Positions 43,188 through 51,649 of a stretch of 64,000 nucleotides of DNA are shown piece by piece. The notes beneath the pieces were generated by a model. The model saw only the letters and a list, made by a program, of their open reading frames with translations. It was not told where the DNA came from and searched no databases. Origin of the DNA: Flavobacterium aquidurense. Lineage in GTDB: Bacteria; Bacteroidota; Bacteroidia; Flavobacteriales; Flavobacteriaceae. Position 1 is the first letter of the stretch. Every line of letters begins with the position of its first letter. Where the stretch lies: contig FNPS01000001.1 in assembly GCA_900107365.1 (NCBI GenBank), positions 744,001 to 808,000 of the forward strand, written 5' to 3'. Both the position numbers and the translations under genes were made by a program.

Positions 43188-43919
43188 ATGCCCGAAGGTC
43201 CGTCTATAGTGATATTAAAAGAAGAAGTGCAACAATTTACAGGGAAAAAGATACTCGATGTTTCCGGAAATAGCACTGTTGATATTCAACGCCTTAAAAA
43301 TAAAACCATACAGGAATTTAAAACCTGGGGAAAACACTTTTTAATTTGTTTTGAAGGATTTACCGTTAAGATTCATATGCTGATGTTTGGAACGTATCGT
43401 GTCAATGAAAGAAAGCAAACCCAACCGAGGTTAAGTATGGTGTTTTCTGATGGAGAAATTAATTTTTACACCTGCTCCATTAAAATTCTGGAAGGAGACA
43501 TTAATGCTATTTATGACTGGAGCGAAGATGTAATGAATGACAATTGGGATTCTAAAAAAGCAAAACAAAGTTTGGAAAATCAGCCATATGAAATGATTTG
43601 TGACGCTTTATTAGATCAAAATATATTTGCCGGAGTAGGAAATATTATTAAAAATGAAGTTTTGTATCGCTGTAAGATTCATCCTGAATCTTTGGTTGGG
43701 AAAATTCCATTTGATGATATGAATGCAATTATTACAGAATGCTCTGTTTATAGCTTTGAATTTCTTTATTGGAAGAAAAAACATGAATTGAAAAAGCATT
43801 GGGAAGCGTATACTAAGACAGTCTGCCTGCGTTGCAATTTACCTATGATTAGAAAGCATACTGGTCATAGAAACCGCCGAAGTTTTTTCTGTACCAACTG
43901 TCAAAAATTACACACATGA
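43188..43919 (+). CDS. Fpg/Nei-family DNA glycosylase (endonuclease VIII-like)
   Basis: 243 residues. Mature N-terminal PEGPS gives the catalytic Pro2 and Glu3 of the Fpg/Nei family, and Lys52 lies in KTWGKHFLICF. The helix-two-turn-helix region DQNIFAGVGNIIKNEVLYRCKIHP binds DNA. A C-terminal zinc finger, CLRC-18 residues-CTNC, ends the protein. It excises oxidised bases. It overlaps the DUF72 gene by four bases (ATGA), so the two are translated in coupling. Confidence 0.92.
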   Translation: MPEGPSIVILKEEVQQFTGKKILDVSGNSTVDIQRLKNKTIQEFKTWGKHFLICFEGFTVKIHMLMFGTYRVNERKQTQPRLSMVFSDGEINFYTCSIKILEGDINAIYDWSEDVMNDNWDSKKAKQSLENQPYEMICDALLDQNIFAGVGNIIKNEVLYRCKIHPESLVGKIPFDDMNAIITECSVYSFEFLYWKKKHELKKHWEAYTKTVCLRCNLPMIRKHTGHRNRRSFFCTNCQKLHT

Positions 43920-44620
43920 AAAATGAAATTCAAATAGGATGCTCCAGTTTTAATAATCGTTTTTGGAAAGGCATTTTCTATCCGGAAAACCTGCCCACTT
44001 CAAAATGGTTTGATTTTTATTGCCAGCATTTTAATACCTACGAGTTTAACGCCAGCTTTTATAGATTTCCAACAGTAAGAGTACTTGAAAACTGGTACAA
44101 CAAAGCGCCGGAAAACTTTACATTCTCCGTCAAGGCGCACAAAGAAATTACGCATATCAAAAAGTTTATTAATTGCGAAGATCTTATTGCCAATTTCTAT
44201 GAGATTTGTAAAACAGGTTTAAAGGAAAAATTAGGTGCTGTTTTATTTCAGTTTCCGCCAAGTTATAAGTTTAGTGTTGAAAATCTGGAATTAATAATTC
44301 AGAATTTAAATCCGGAGTTCAAAAATGTAATTGAGTTTCGACATGAAAGCTGGTGGATTCCTGAAGTTTGGGATGCTTTTTTAGCAAATAACATTAGCTT
44401 TTGCAGTGTGAGTTATCCCAATTTACCCAAAACCATTTTCACTAATTTCCCTTTGGTTTATCTAAGATTTCATGGTATTCCGAAACTGTTTTATTCTAGT
44501 TATGATTCACAGGAATTACTTCAGATAAAAGCTGAAATTAAGTCAAAATCAGGTTTTGTGTATTTTAATAATACGGCAAGTGAGGCTGGGATTTTGAATG
44601 CTTTGGAGTTTAAGGAGTAG
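43916..44620 (+). CDS. DUF72 family protein (YecE-like)
   Basis: 234 residues, a TIM-barrel DUF72 protein: IGCSSFNNRFWKGIFYPENLPTSKWFDFYCQHFNTYEFNASFYRFP, then FSVKAHKEITHIKKF, GAVLFQFPPSYKFS and VIEFRHESWW. The reaction is unknown. It shares four bases with the end of the glycosylase gene, and such pairing is common in stress/repair clusters. A 30-bp perfect inverted repeat follows at 44624. Confidence 0.9.
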   Translation: MKNEIQIGCSSFNNRFWKGIFYPENLPTSKWFDFYCQHFNTYEFNASFYRFPTVRVLENWYNKAPENFTFSVKAHKEITHIKKFINCEDLIANFYEICKTGLKEKLGAVLFQFPPSYKFSVENLELIIQNLNPEFKNVIEFRHESWWIPEVWDAFLANNISFCSVSYPNLPKTIFTNFPLVYLRFHGIPKLFYSSYDSQELLQIKAEIKSKSGFVYFNNTASEAGILNALEFKE

Positions 44621-44623
44621 TCT

Positions 44624-44717
44624 AACCGCAAAGTTCGCAAAGGGTTTACGCAAGGTTCGCAAAGATTAATTACTATCCTTGTGTCCTTTGCGTAAACCCT
44701 TTGCGAACTTTGCGGTT
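44624..44717. repeat. perfect 30-bp inverted repeat, CGCAAAG family
   Basis: Bases 44624-44653 (aaccgcaaagttcgcaaagg...) and 44688-44717 are exact reverse complements over 30 bp with a 34-bp spacer. Octamer units cgcaaagN are seen in each arm. It lies between the convergent DUF72 and pyridoxamine-oxidase-like genes, with no U-tract, so it may stop transcription only weakly. Confidence 0.97.
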
Positions 44718-44725
44718 AAGTTAAC

Positions 44726-45229
44726 TTATTCCAAAGTTAAAGTCCCCTCAATTCCGTCGTCCATAGTTTTTCCAGTAACAAATGCCGCGGCCATTTTTGC
44801 AATAGCAACCATTTTACCATTTTTGTTGTTCCAATAATAACCATCTTCAGGAATGACTTTGATAACACTTAAATTCGGATCATCTTCGCCACCAGGCATC
44901 CATACTTTAACAATCGGATCATACAATTCTTTAATTGTCTCACGATCGTACGAAATAGAGGCAGTTCCATGCAACGTAAGAAACTTATCGTGTGGTTCTG
45001 AAAAGAAAATCTCTACTTGCGGATTCAGGCTAATTTCGGCATTGTGACTGCTGTTTCTGTCTGATAAAAACCAAAGCTGGCCTAAATCGTCAATTTTCTG
45101 AACAGACATTGGTCGCGATTGCAATCTGTATTCATTGTACGTACAAAACATACATGTTTTTATATTTTCTGCAAGATCTTTTATTTTATCTACAGCAAAT
45201 TCGTTTGTAAGGTCTTTATGATCTCCCAT
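44726..45229 (-). CDS. general stress protein 26-like flavin-binding split barrel
   Basis: 167 residues of the pyridoxamine 5'-phosphate oxidase-like family (GSP26): IKTCMFCTYNEYRLQSRPMSVQKIDDLGQLWFLSDRNSSH (about 24-63), PQVEIFFSEPHDKFLTLHGTASI and ELYDPIVKVWMPGGEDDPNLSVIKVIPEDGYYW. These proteins bind FMN or FAD and are made under stress. It is monocistronic, in a region of stress-type genes. Confidence 0.9.
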   Translation of the reverse strand: MGDHKDLTNEFAVDKIKDLAENIKTCMFCTYNEYRLQSRPMSVQKIDDLGQLWFLSDRNSSHNAEISLNPQVEIFFSEPHDKFLTLHGTASISYDRETIKELYDPIVKVWMPGGEDDPNLSVIKVIPEDGYYWNNKNGKMVAIAKMAAAFVTGKTMDDGIEGTLTLE

Positions 45230-45445
45230 GACTTTTATATTTAGTTATTTAATAGCAAAACATTTTTATAAAATGCTTATTTAATGCATGTTATATTAAA
45301 ATTTTTTGCATTTGAGTTTCTAAAGTAAAATTGGTTTTTCTAAATTATTTTGGGTTACATAATTTGTAATATTACTTATGAGATTACAACTACTAATTTT
45401 TATGTCAGGATTTGTTAACGAAGCTAAAAATCAATAATTTTAAAG

Positions 45446-45453
45446 TATCTTTG
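45446..45453 (+). promoter_or_regulatory. candidate -7 box (TATCTTTG) for the receiver gene
   Basis: Exact TAnnTTTG match 30 bp before the ATG at 45483. Confidence 0.4.
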
Positions 45454-45482
45454 ATAAAAATTAAATTATTTCACAAAATACC

Positions 45483-45914
45483 ATGACAGATCTAACGATA
45501 TTTTATACAGACGATGACGAAGACGATTTAAGCATTTTTACCGATGCTGTAGAATCATTATCAAAGAAAATACAACTTAAGACTTACAGTGGAGGAGATA
45601 AATTATTGATGGCAATTCATAATCCGCCACCAACGCCGCATGTTGTTTTTTTAGACTTGAATATGCCGGGCAAAAATGGCTTTGATGTGTTGAATGAACT
45701 ACGAAATTCAGAAAAAAAATCAGATATTCCGGTTATCATTTTTTCAACTTCAAATGAGCCGGGAATCATAGAAAAATGTCGTTCGTTGGGTGCTAATTTA
45801 TTTATTACTAAACCGATTTTAATGAATGATATCATAAAGTCTATTGAACATGCATTGCAAATTAATTGGAAAGAATTTGTGCCGGACACTAAAAACTTTG
45901 TGTATAAATCATAA
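45483..45914 (+). CDS. stand-alone receiver-domain response regulator
   Basis: 143 residues, one receiver domain and nothing else: acidic cluster TDDDEDD (about 9-15), phospho-acceptor Asp58 (HVVFLDLNMPGKNGF), the switch Ser in VIIFSTS and Lys in FITKP. With no output domain it likely works in a phosphorelay or by protein contact. The kinase gene at 45979-49185 ends nearby on the opposite strand and lacks a receiver, making it a candidate partner. Confidence 0.93.
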   Translation: MTDLTIFYTDDDEDDLSIFTDAVESLSKKIQLKTYSGGDKLLMAIHNPPPTPHVVFLDLNMPGKNGFDVLNELRNSEKKSDIPVIIFSTSNEPGIIEKCRSLGANLFITKPILMNDIIKSIEHALQINWKEFVPDTKNFVYKS

Positions 45915-45933
45915 ATAGACAATATTAAATTAT

Positions 45934-45974
45934 AAAAACGCATGAGTACTATTGAACTTATGCGTTTTTTTTAT
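45934..45974. terminator. bidirectional intrinsic terminator
   Basis: aaaaacgcat / atgcgttttt stem extended by agt/act, with A- and T-runs on both sides. It separates the convergent receiver and PAS-kinase genes. Confidence 0.85.
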
Positions 45975-45978
45975 TTTA

Positions 45979-48900
45979 TTATAATTCAGGTAAATAGATT
46001 TCGAACGTAGCGCCTTTGCCTTTTTCACTGTGCGCCGTAATAAAACCTTTGTGGTTTTCGACAATTTTTTTCACAATCGCCAGACCAATTCCGGTTCCTG
46101 AAAATTCACTTTCGGTATTTAAGCGCTGAAAGACTTCAAAAATGCGTTCTTTATATTCATCATCAAAACCAATTCCGTTGTCCGATATCGTCAAATGATA
46201 ATACATTTTTTCAGGAAAAGAAACCGGAATTTTGATCTCCTTTCCTTTAATTCTATTGGCTCTGACTTCGATATGCGGTGCTTCTCCTTTTTTAGAAAAC
46301 TTCAAAGAATTACCGATGAGGTTATGTAGTAATTGTCTAAACTGAAACGGAATAATGGTCGCTTCACCTAAAGGATCAAAATCTAATATGGCATTTGTTT
46401 CCTCGATTCGTTCAGAGAAATCACTTTGAATTTCTTCGGCAATTTCATCCAGATTTGTTTTCACAAAAACCCTGTCAGCAGAATTAGTTCTGGAGTAAGA
46501 AAGCAGATCTTGTATCAATGTTTGCATTCTTTTGGCCGAAACTTCAATTCTGTTTAAATAAGTTTTGGCTTTCTCCGAAATGTTCTCATCATCCAAATCC
46601 GCTAAACGACTCGCGAAAGTTTGAATTTTACGAAGCGGTTCCTGCAAATCATGACTCGAAATATAAGCGAACGACTGCAGTTCGATATTCATGTTTATTA
46701 GATCCCTGTTTTTGAGTTCGAGTTGTGCCGTACGTTCATAAACTTCTTTTTCAAGTTTGTCGGTAAAGTTTTTCTGATCGTGAATATCCGTGCTGGTTCC
46801 TACCCACATTTGTATATTTCCTTCTTCATCTTTTTGAGCAATGGCGCGGCTTAATTGCCATCTGTATTCACCATCATAACGACAAAAGCGGTGTTCTAAT
46901 AAAAAGTCATTCCCTGTCTGTATGGCTTCTATCCATTTGTTTATGTTCAGCTCGCGATCATCCGGATGTACAATTTGCAACCAGCCATCTTTATTAACTT
47001 CTTCTTCAGACAAACCTGCAAAAGTATAAACGGCACGATTGAAATAATTTAGATTCCCCATTTCATCACCAGTCCAGATAAATTGTGGCATCGAATCGGC
47101 AAGAAGTCTGAATTTTTCTTCACTTTTCATCAAAACTTGCTGGCTATTTTTTTCATCGGTAATATCTATTATAGTACCAATCATTTTTACAGGATGATTA
47201 TTTTCATCAAAGAATATTTTGCCGTGCGCTTTAATCCAGGCAATAGTATTATCTGGTTTATTAATTCGGGCATCATATTTATAAAAACTGGTTTTGAGCG
47301 CAACCTTGTATGCTTTTTCTAATATTGGCAAATCATCAATATGAATTTGATGCAGTATATCAGGACGTGTTAATTTCTTATTTTTTTTATGTCCAAAAAG
47401 AGTTGGCAGATTCTCTGAGTAAATTAATTCCTGAGTAGCAACATCTAAATCCCAGGTTACAATTTCGGCGATTTCGGCTGCTAATCGGGCTCTTTGTTCT
47501 GCATCTTCGAGTTTTTTACGGGCATCTACTTTTGAAGTTACATCATTTACAGTTACCATAATGCCAGATGCTTTTCCGTCTTGCTCAAATAAAGGTGTGT
47601 ATTGATAATCCAGATAAAACTTTTTAAGTTCTCCTCTAATATCTACATAAGCAACAGACTCGTTTTCACGAATAATTTTACCATTTGTCACAACATCATC
47701 AAGCAATTCAGGATATTTTTGTTCTAATAATTCAGGAAAAACTTCAAGAATAGGTTTCCCAATAGTTTCGCTTTCTTCTTTTTGCCAAATGGCCTTCATC
47801 ATAGCATTATTCGCCATTTCAATAGTATGATTTTTACCTCTGAAAATGGCCATTGCAATAGGAGATTCCATTACAATTTCACGGAAAGCTTTTTCGCTTT
47901 CTGCCAAAAGATGTCGTGCTTTTACTGATTCAGTAACTTCATAGGAAACGATTATAATGCCAGTAACTGCATTGTCTTCATCTCGTAGTGGATGAAAAAC
48001 CGAATTAAAATAGCATAATTCTTCTTTCCCATAGCGGTTTAATGTAACCGAAAGTTCATCAGTATGATAGGGAATTCCACTTTCATAAACATGTAAAAGC
48101 AAAGGAAAAACAGTGTCTTTGGCTTCCGGCACCGTTTTGAATAAGGGGTATCCTAAAATATCATCTTCTTGTTTATCAACAATTTGTAAATAAGTAGGAT
48201 TGGCCATTTCTAAAATTAGATCGTTCCCCTTTAAAATCGCGATTCCGAGTGGTGCCTGTTTTACAATATTTCTAAACTTTTTCTCGCTTTCTTCAACAGT
48301 ATTTCTCGCGAGTACTTGTGCCGTAACATCATTGGCAACAGCTACAATACCCGAAATGGTTCCGTTGGGTTCTTTTAAAGCTTCATAAACAAAATTGACA
48401 TATCGATCTTCAATTTTGCCTTCGCGAGGCAATTTTACAAGTCGCTCATGTGCTTCAAATTTTTCTCCTGTTTGGTATACATTTTCAAGTATAGTTTCCA
48501 GGCCTTGCCCTTTTACTTCGGGTAAAGCTTCAAAAATAGGTTTATTTTGTACTTCGCTATTTTTCTTACCCCATAATTCCAGCATAAGATCATTGGCAAT
48601 TTCCACCACATATTCAGGTCCTCTAAAAACGCACATGGCGCTTGGGGTTTGCAAAATGTTATTAAGATAGCGGGTATTGCTTTCTTCTAATTTATTGAAC
48701 ATTTTTACTTTGTCTGTCGTTTCGTTGCAAATCACCAGAACTCCATCTATCTTTCCTGAATCATTATTTACCGGACTATAACTAAAAGTCCAGTATACAT
48801 CTTCCATTTTTCCATTGCGATAAATAGGCAGAAATTGATCTTCATGCCAGGTTGCTTCGCCTTCAGTAAGTACCTGGTCGATTAAGGGTTTAATAAAATC

Positions 48901-49185
48901 CCAGATTTCCGGCCAGAAATCAGCTCCTTTTTCTCCTAGGATTAAAGGATGTTTGCCTTCCTTTCCAAGACTGGGACGGTAAGCATCGTTATAAAAGCAA
49001 ATATGTTCCGGTCCCCAAAATAAGAACATTGGGAATTTAGAGTTTAAAAGAATTCCTAAAGTGGTGCGTAAACTTTGCGGCCACGATTCTATGGGACCAA
49101 CTGCCGTTTTACTCCAGTCTTTAGCACGTGTCAGCGCACCCATTTCACCGCCCTTAGCAAGAAAATCCTGATTTACCTTGGTCAT
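45979..49185 (-). CDS. large soluble multi-PAS sensor histidine kinase
   Basis: 1068 residues with no transmembrane helix. About six PAS/PAC modules run in series: the first (about 1-165) opens with the WPQSLRTTLGILLNSKFPMFLFWGPE type, then modules at about 170-300, 305-430, 435-560, 570-690 and 695-820. The coiled segment (KLEKEVYERTAQLELKNRDL) leads to a bacteriophytochrome-type HisKA with His845 (YISSHDLQEPLRKIQ), and the ATPase domain follows (LIGNSLKFSKKG, ISDNGIGFDDEYKERIFEVFQRL, GTGIGLAIVKKI). It lacks a receiver. Repeated PAS modules suggest several redox, light or ligand inputs, not identified. Confidence 0.93.
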   Translation of the reverse strand: MTKVNQDFLAKGGEMGALTRAKDWSKTAVGPIESWPQSLRTTLGILLNSKFPMFLFWGPEHICFYNDAYRPSLGKEGKHPLILGEKGADFWPEIWDFIKPLIDQVLTEGEATWHEDQFLPIYRNGKMEDVYWTFSYSPVNNDSGKIDGVLVICNETTDKVKMFNKLEESNTRYLNNILQTPSAMCVFRGPEYVVEIANDLMLELWGKKNSEVQNKPIFEALPEVKGQGLETILENVYQTGEKFEAHERLVKLPREGKIEDRYVNFVYEALKEPNGTISGIVAVANDVTAQVLARNTVEESEKKFRNIVKQAPLGIAILKGNDLILEMANPTYLQIVDKQEDDILGYPLFKTVPEAKDTVFPLLLHVYESGIPYHTDELSVTLNRYGKEELCYFNSVFHPLRDEDNAVTGIIIVSYEVTESVKARHLLAESEKAFREIVMESPIAMAIFRGKNHTIEMANNAMMKAIWQKEESETIGKPILEVFPELLEQKYPELLDDVVTNGKIIRENESVAYVDIRGELKKFYLDYQYTPLFEQDGKASGIMVTVNDVTSKVDARKKLEDAEQRARLAAEIAEIVTWDLDVATQELIYSENLPTLFGHKKNKKLTRPDILHQIHIDDLPILEKAYKVALKTSFYKYDARINKPDNTIAWIKAHGKIFFDENNHPVKMIGTIIDITDEKNSQQVLMKSEEKFRLLADSMPQFIWTGDEMGNLNYFNRAVYTFAGLSEEEVNKDGWLQIVHPDDRELNINKWIEAIQTGNDFLLEHRFCRYDGEYRWQLSRAIAQKDEEGNIQMWVGTSTDIHDQKNFTDKLEKEVYERTAQLELKNRDLINMNIELQSFAYISSHDLQEPLRKIQTFASRLADLDDENISEKAKTYLNRIEVSAKRMQTLIQDLLSYSRTNSADRVFVKTNLDEIAEEIQSDFSERIEETNAILDFDPLGEATIIPFQFRQLLHNLIGNSLKFSKKGEAPHIEVRANRIKGKEIKIPVSFPEKMYYHLTISDNGIGFDDEYKERIFEVFQRLNTESEFSGTGIGLAIVKKIVENHKGFITAHSEKGKGATFEIYLPEL

Positions 49186-49324
49186 TAAATTTTGGTTTTT
49201 ATTGTAAAGTATAGTACGTTTTTAATTATAATAATCCTTAAATGATTTAAGGAATTGTTAAAATTAGAAAATAATATTGATTTTGATTTCATTTTTTTTA
49301 TTTGAGGTAAGATTTAAATCTATT

Positions 49325-49360
49325 GAGTTAATTTTATCTTAGATCAATGATGAAATTTGA
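49325..49360 (+). promoter_or_regulatory. candidate promoter GAGTTAAT-N17-ATGAAATTTGA (copy 3)
   Basis: GAGTTAAT (49325-49332) and ATGAAATTTGA (49350-49360) are spaced by 17 bp, exactly as at 40707-40742. Both spacers contain TTTATCTT. The pair lies 43 bp before the ATG at 49404. Confidence 0.5.
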
Positions 49361-49403
49361 TAGAACAAAGATTTACAAAACAATCTCGCTTAAAATTTAA
49401 GTC

Positions 49404-49742
49404 ATGAAAAAAGAACAAAAACACGAAACCGATTATATTAGGAAGTATCAGGAAGAGGGTTACACTGCAAATTTTTTGTTTGATAACGGCTGTTTATTAG
49501 ATTCGGAAACAAAATACGCTTATAAACCTGAAGAAATTTTTATCGTTGCCCACCATCGTTACGAAGGTATGAGCGATCCTGATGATATGTCTATCTTATA
49601 TGTAATAGAAACAGGTGATCAAAAAAAAGGAACTCATTTAATAGGATATGGTCCAACGGCCGATTTAGAAGAAGCAGAATTCTTTAAAGATATTCCAGAG
49701 GAAAATTATTCTGTTAATGCAGATGTCCAAAAACTTACGTAA
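49404..49742 (+). CDS. small conserved hypothetical protein
   Basis: 112 residues, no signal peptide: TDYIRKYQEEGYTANFLFDNGCLLDSETKYAYKPEEIFIVAHHRYEGMSDPDDMSILYVIET. I have seen this type described as a small Bacteroidetes protein, sometimes loosely called phosphoribosylpyrophosphate synthetase, but I see no PRPP-synthetase motif and do not support that name. The 3' end (NADVQKLT) is repeated in diverged form at 49840-49870, beyond a repeat element. It has the shared candidate promoter. Confidence 0.7.
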   Translation: MKKEQKHETDYIRKYQEEGYTANFLFDNGCLLDSETKYAYKPEEIFIVAHHRYEGMSDPDDMSILYVIETGDQKKGTHLIGYGPTADLEEAEFFKDIPEENYSVNADVQKLT

Positions 49743-49750
49743 GATTTTTA

Positions 49751-49870
49751 AAGATACTAAGTTGCTAAGATTCTGAGTTGCTAAGATTATACAACAAACG
49801 AACTTACTAACTTAGAATCTTAGAGTCTTTTAGTAATTTATTCTGCAAATGCGGATATCCAAAAACTTAC
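49751..49870 (+). repeat. CTAAG-family repeat plus a diverged copy of the preceding gene's 3' end
   Basis: CTAAGNNN octamers (49751-49786) and CTTAG units (49803-49836) form the inverted repeat. After it, 49840-49870 repeats 49708-49738 with four mismatches in 31 bases; the copied codons read SANADIQKLTR then stop. Confidence 0.9.
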
Positions 49871-49904
49871 AAGATAATTAAGTAGGTATTTTTATTTTGC
49901 TGAG

Positions 49905-49949
49905 AAGCAGCTGTTTTCGGATTTTTCTGAAGGCAGCTGTTTTTTTTGT
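49905..49949 (+). terminator. probable intrinsic terminator
   Basis: aagcagctgttttcgga pairs imperfectly with tctgaaggcagctgtttt around a short T loop, followed by eight T. Confidence 0.6.
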
Positions 49950-49952
49950 TTA

Positions 49953-50128
49953 AAGGTGCTGAGGTTCTAAGGGACTAAGGTTCTGAGCTTTTTTAAAATT
50001 GCAACGATATTTACAATCTAAGATTAATAAGACAGAAAAGAAAAAGTATAGTTCACGCTTAATTTACAAGGTATTTAGATGGAATTTCATAGCCTTAGAA
50101 ACTTAGCACCTTAGAACCTCAGAACCTC
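49953..50128. repeat. CTAAG-family inverted repeat with long spacer
   Basis: aaggtgctgaggttctaagg (49953-49972) and following octamers pair with ttagcaccttagaacctcag-type sequence at 50102-50127, about 100 bp apart. The spacer and the rest of the gap to 50280 contain no credible gene. Confidence 0.85.
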
Positions 50129-50280
50129 TTTCTAGTAATTATGAAATTTCTCTCCAAAATTGTGTAATAAATTGATTTGCAATATGTACGAACTTTGAAT
50201 TATCAAAATAACAAAGTAAAACCATAAACAGGTTTTGTACGTAAATATGTACTAACCACTTTATTCAAACCAATACCAAG

Positions 50281-51105
50281 ATGAAAAAACTATACTTAAA
50301 TACTGGAGGATTCGAAACTATTTTTAATGATCTTAAAGATAGTTTTGATGGTGAATTAGTAGTAAACAATAATGAGTACACCTTAAACATAAAATCAAAA
50401 TGGGCAAGAGGAACTGTCAAAGCAGTTCGTTTTGAAAAAGAAATGTCCTATGTAAATTTTGATCTTGTTTTTAATCACGATGTTACTTTGAGTATAGAAT
50501 CCCTTCCAACAGCTCCCGTGTTTTTTGCTTATTGCGAAAAGGGAACAATAGCGCACAGCTTTGGTGCGAATGGAGCGCAAAGAAAGATTAAAAGTAATCA
50601 GTCAGCGATTTTAAACAATACATCTGTTATAAATAGTGTATTGTTTTTTGAAAGTCATAAACCTATTCAGTTTTCATTAGTGGGAATGCCTACAACATTT
50701 TCTGCTAAAGAAGAAAATGTTCAGATGGTTTCTCAACTTAAAAAAAGGTTTACTACAGATTCGGGTCAATATTTATATATTGGAAGTAAAAATCATAAAA
50801 TTATTGAGAAATTGCAGGAGCTGAGTAAAATACCTCAAAAAGGAATCGTTAGAAGTTTGCTTCAAAAAAGTATATTAGACAGTATTTTAGAGATAGAGAT
50901 AGCGCAACATAGTTACAATTATATTAAAACTATTGAGCCCATAGTAGATTTGGCAACAAGACAAATCAACGAAATAAAGAGAATTTCGAATATCAATATT
51001 ATTGAGGTACTGCATGCCGCAGCAAGCCGAAACTATCTGCCTCGTATTTTCAAAGAAAAATACCATTTGTCATTTAAGCCATACAATCAAAAACTAGCTA
51101 GCTAA
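50281..51105 (+). CDS. AraC-like protein with shortened DNA-binding end
   Basis: 274 residues. The N-terminal ~140 residues form a beta-rich sensing domain (YTLNIKSKWARGTVKAVRFEKEMSYVNFDLVF). The C-terminal part (about 225-274, IIEVLHAAASRNYLPRIFKEKYHLSFKPYNQKLAS) resembles only the first AraC helix-turn-helix; the second is missing and the protein ends. It may bind DNA weakly, act by another contact, or be a family variant. No conserved effector residues are obvious. Confidence 0.65.
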   Translation: MKKLYLNTGGFETIFNDLKDSFDGELVVNNNEYTLNIKSKWARGTVKAVRFEKEMSYVNFDLVFNHDVTLSIESLPTAPVFFAYCEKGTIAHSFGANGAQRKIKSNQSAILNNTSVINSVLFFESHKPIQFSLVGMPTTFSAKEENVQMVSQLKKRFTTDSGQYLYIGSKNHKIIEKLQELSKIPQKGIVRSLLQKSILDSILEIEIAQHSYNYIKTIEPIVDLATRQINEIKRISNINIIEVLHAAASRNYLPRIFKEKYHLSFKPYNQKLAS

Positions 51106-51143
51106 TAAGCCTTACATATTGTCGATAGATTCGATCTTACGAA

Positions 51144-51176
51144 AAAAACAGCTTTTACCGAGCTGTTTTTTTTATT
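51144..51176 (+). terminator. intrinsic terminator
   Basis: aaaaacagct (51144-51153) / agctgttttt (51161-51170), 7-nt loop, T-run. Ends the AraC-like gene. Confidence 0.88.
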
Positions 51177-51177
51177 T

Positions 51178-51267
51178 AAAGGAACTAAGGTTCTTAGGTG
51201 CTAAGGCTTAGGTTTATGCTATATGAAAATCTTAGTATCTCAGACCCTTAGCGCCTCAGAACCTTTA
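51178..51267. repeat. CTAAG-family inverted repeat
   Basis: aaaggaactaaggttcttag... pairs with ...cttagcgcctcagaacctttaa; octamer units ctaagNNN / cttagNNN in both arms. It reaches to within 4 bp of the SemiSWEET stop codon. Confidence 0.88.
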
Positions 51268-51270
51268 AAA

Positions 51271-51531
51271 TTACTCTTTGTCATAATAAATAATAAAATA
51301 AACCATAATAAGATTCAAACACAATGAAACGCTATTGGTAATTATAATCGGCAAATCATTTTTAAGAATCCCATAGACAATCCAAACCGCAATCCCGAAA
51401 GTTAAAATACCAAAAGTTTTCAGCGAAATCGCCTTGACTTTCCTGGTTTTCCAAACCTTTAGTATCTGAGGAATTACAGATATAGTGACACAAGTCCCGG
51501 CAAAAAGCCCAATAATATCAATGTAGTTCAT
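51271..51531 (-). CDS. SemiSWEET sugar transporter
   Basis: 86 residues, the three-helix SemiSWEET unit that works as a homodimer. The PQ-loop motif VIPQILKVWKTRKVKAIS is at about 18-35, and helices are at about 4-22, 38-56 and 62-82 (GILTFGIAVWIVYGIL, LPIIITNSVSLCLNLIMVYFII with the Asn of the substrate site). It should move mono- or disaccharides down gradients. Monocistronic, between two repeat elements. Confidence 0.93.
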   Translation of the reverse strand: MNYIDIIGLFAGTCVTISVIPQILKVWKTRKVKAISLKTFGILTFGIAVWIVYGILKNDLPIIITNSVSLCLNLIMVYFIIYYDKE

Positions 51532-51537
51532 TTTTTA

Positions 51538-51636
51538 TAAGTTGCTAAGGTTCTAAGATTCTGAGATGCTAAGTTTTTTATCTCAACTTCAATTTTGGTA
51601 GCAAAGTGAAGCAACCTGAAACTTGAAACCTGAAAC
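51538..51636. repeat. CTAAG-family arm and CTGAAAC array
   Basis: gttgctaag / gttctaag / attctgag / atgctaag octamers at 51541-51572 are followed by cctgaaa and cttgaaa heptamers to 51636. Confidence 0.8.
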
Positions 51637-51649
51637 AAATAAACCTTTT

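Noticed and set aside
49404..49742. Phosphoribosylpyrophosphate synthetase
   Set aside because: The 112-residue protein has none of the PRPP-synthetase motifs; the name is likely a loose family label.
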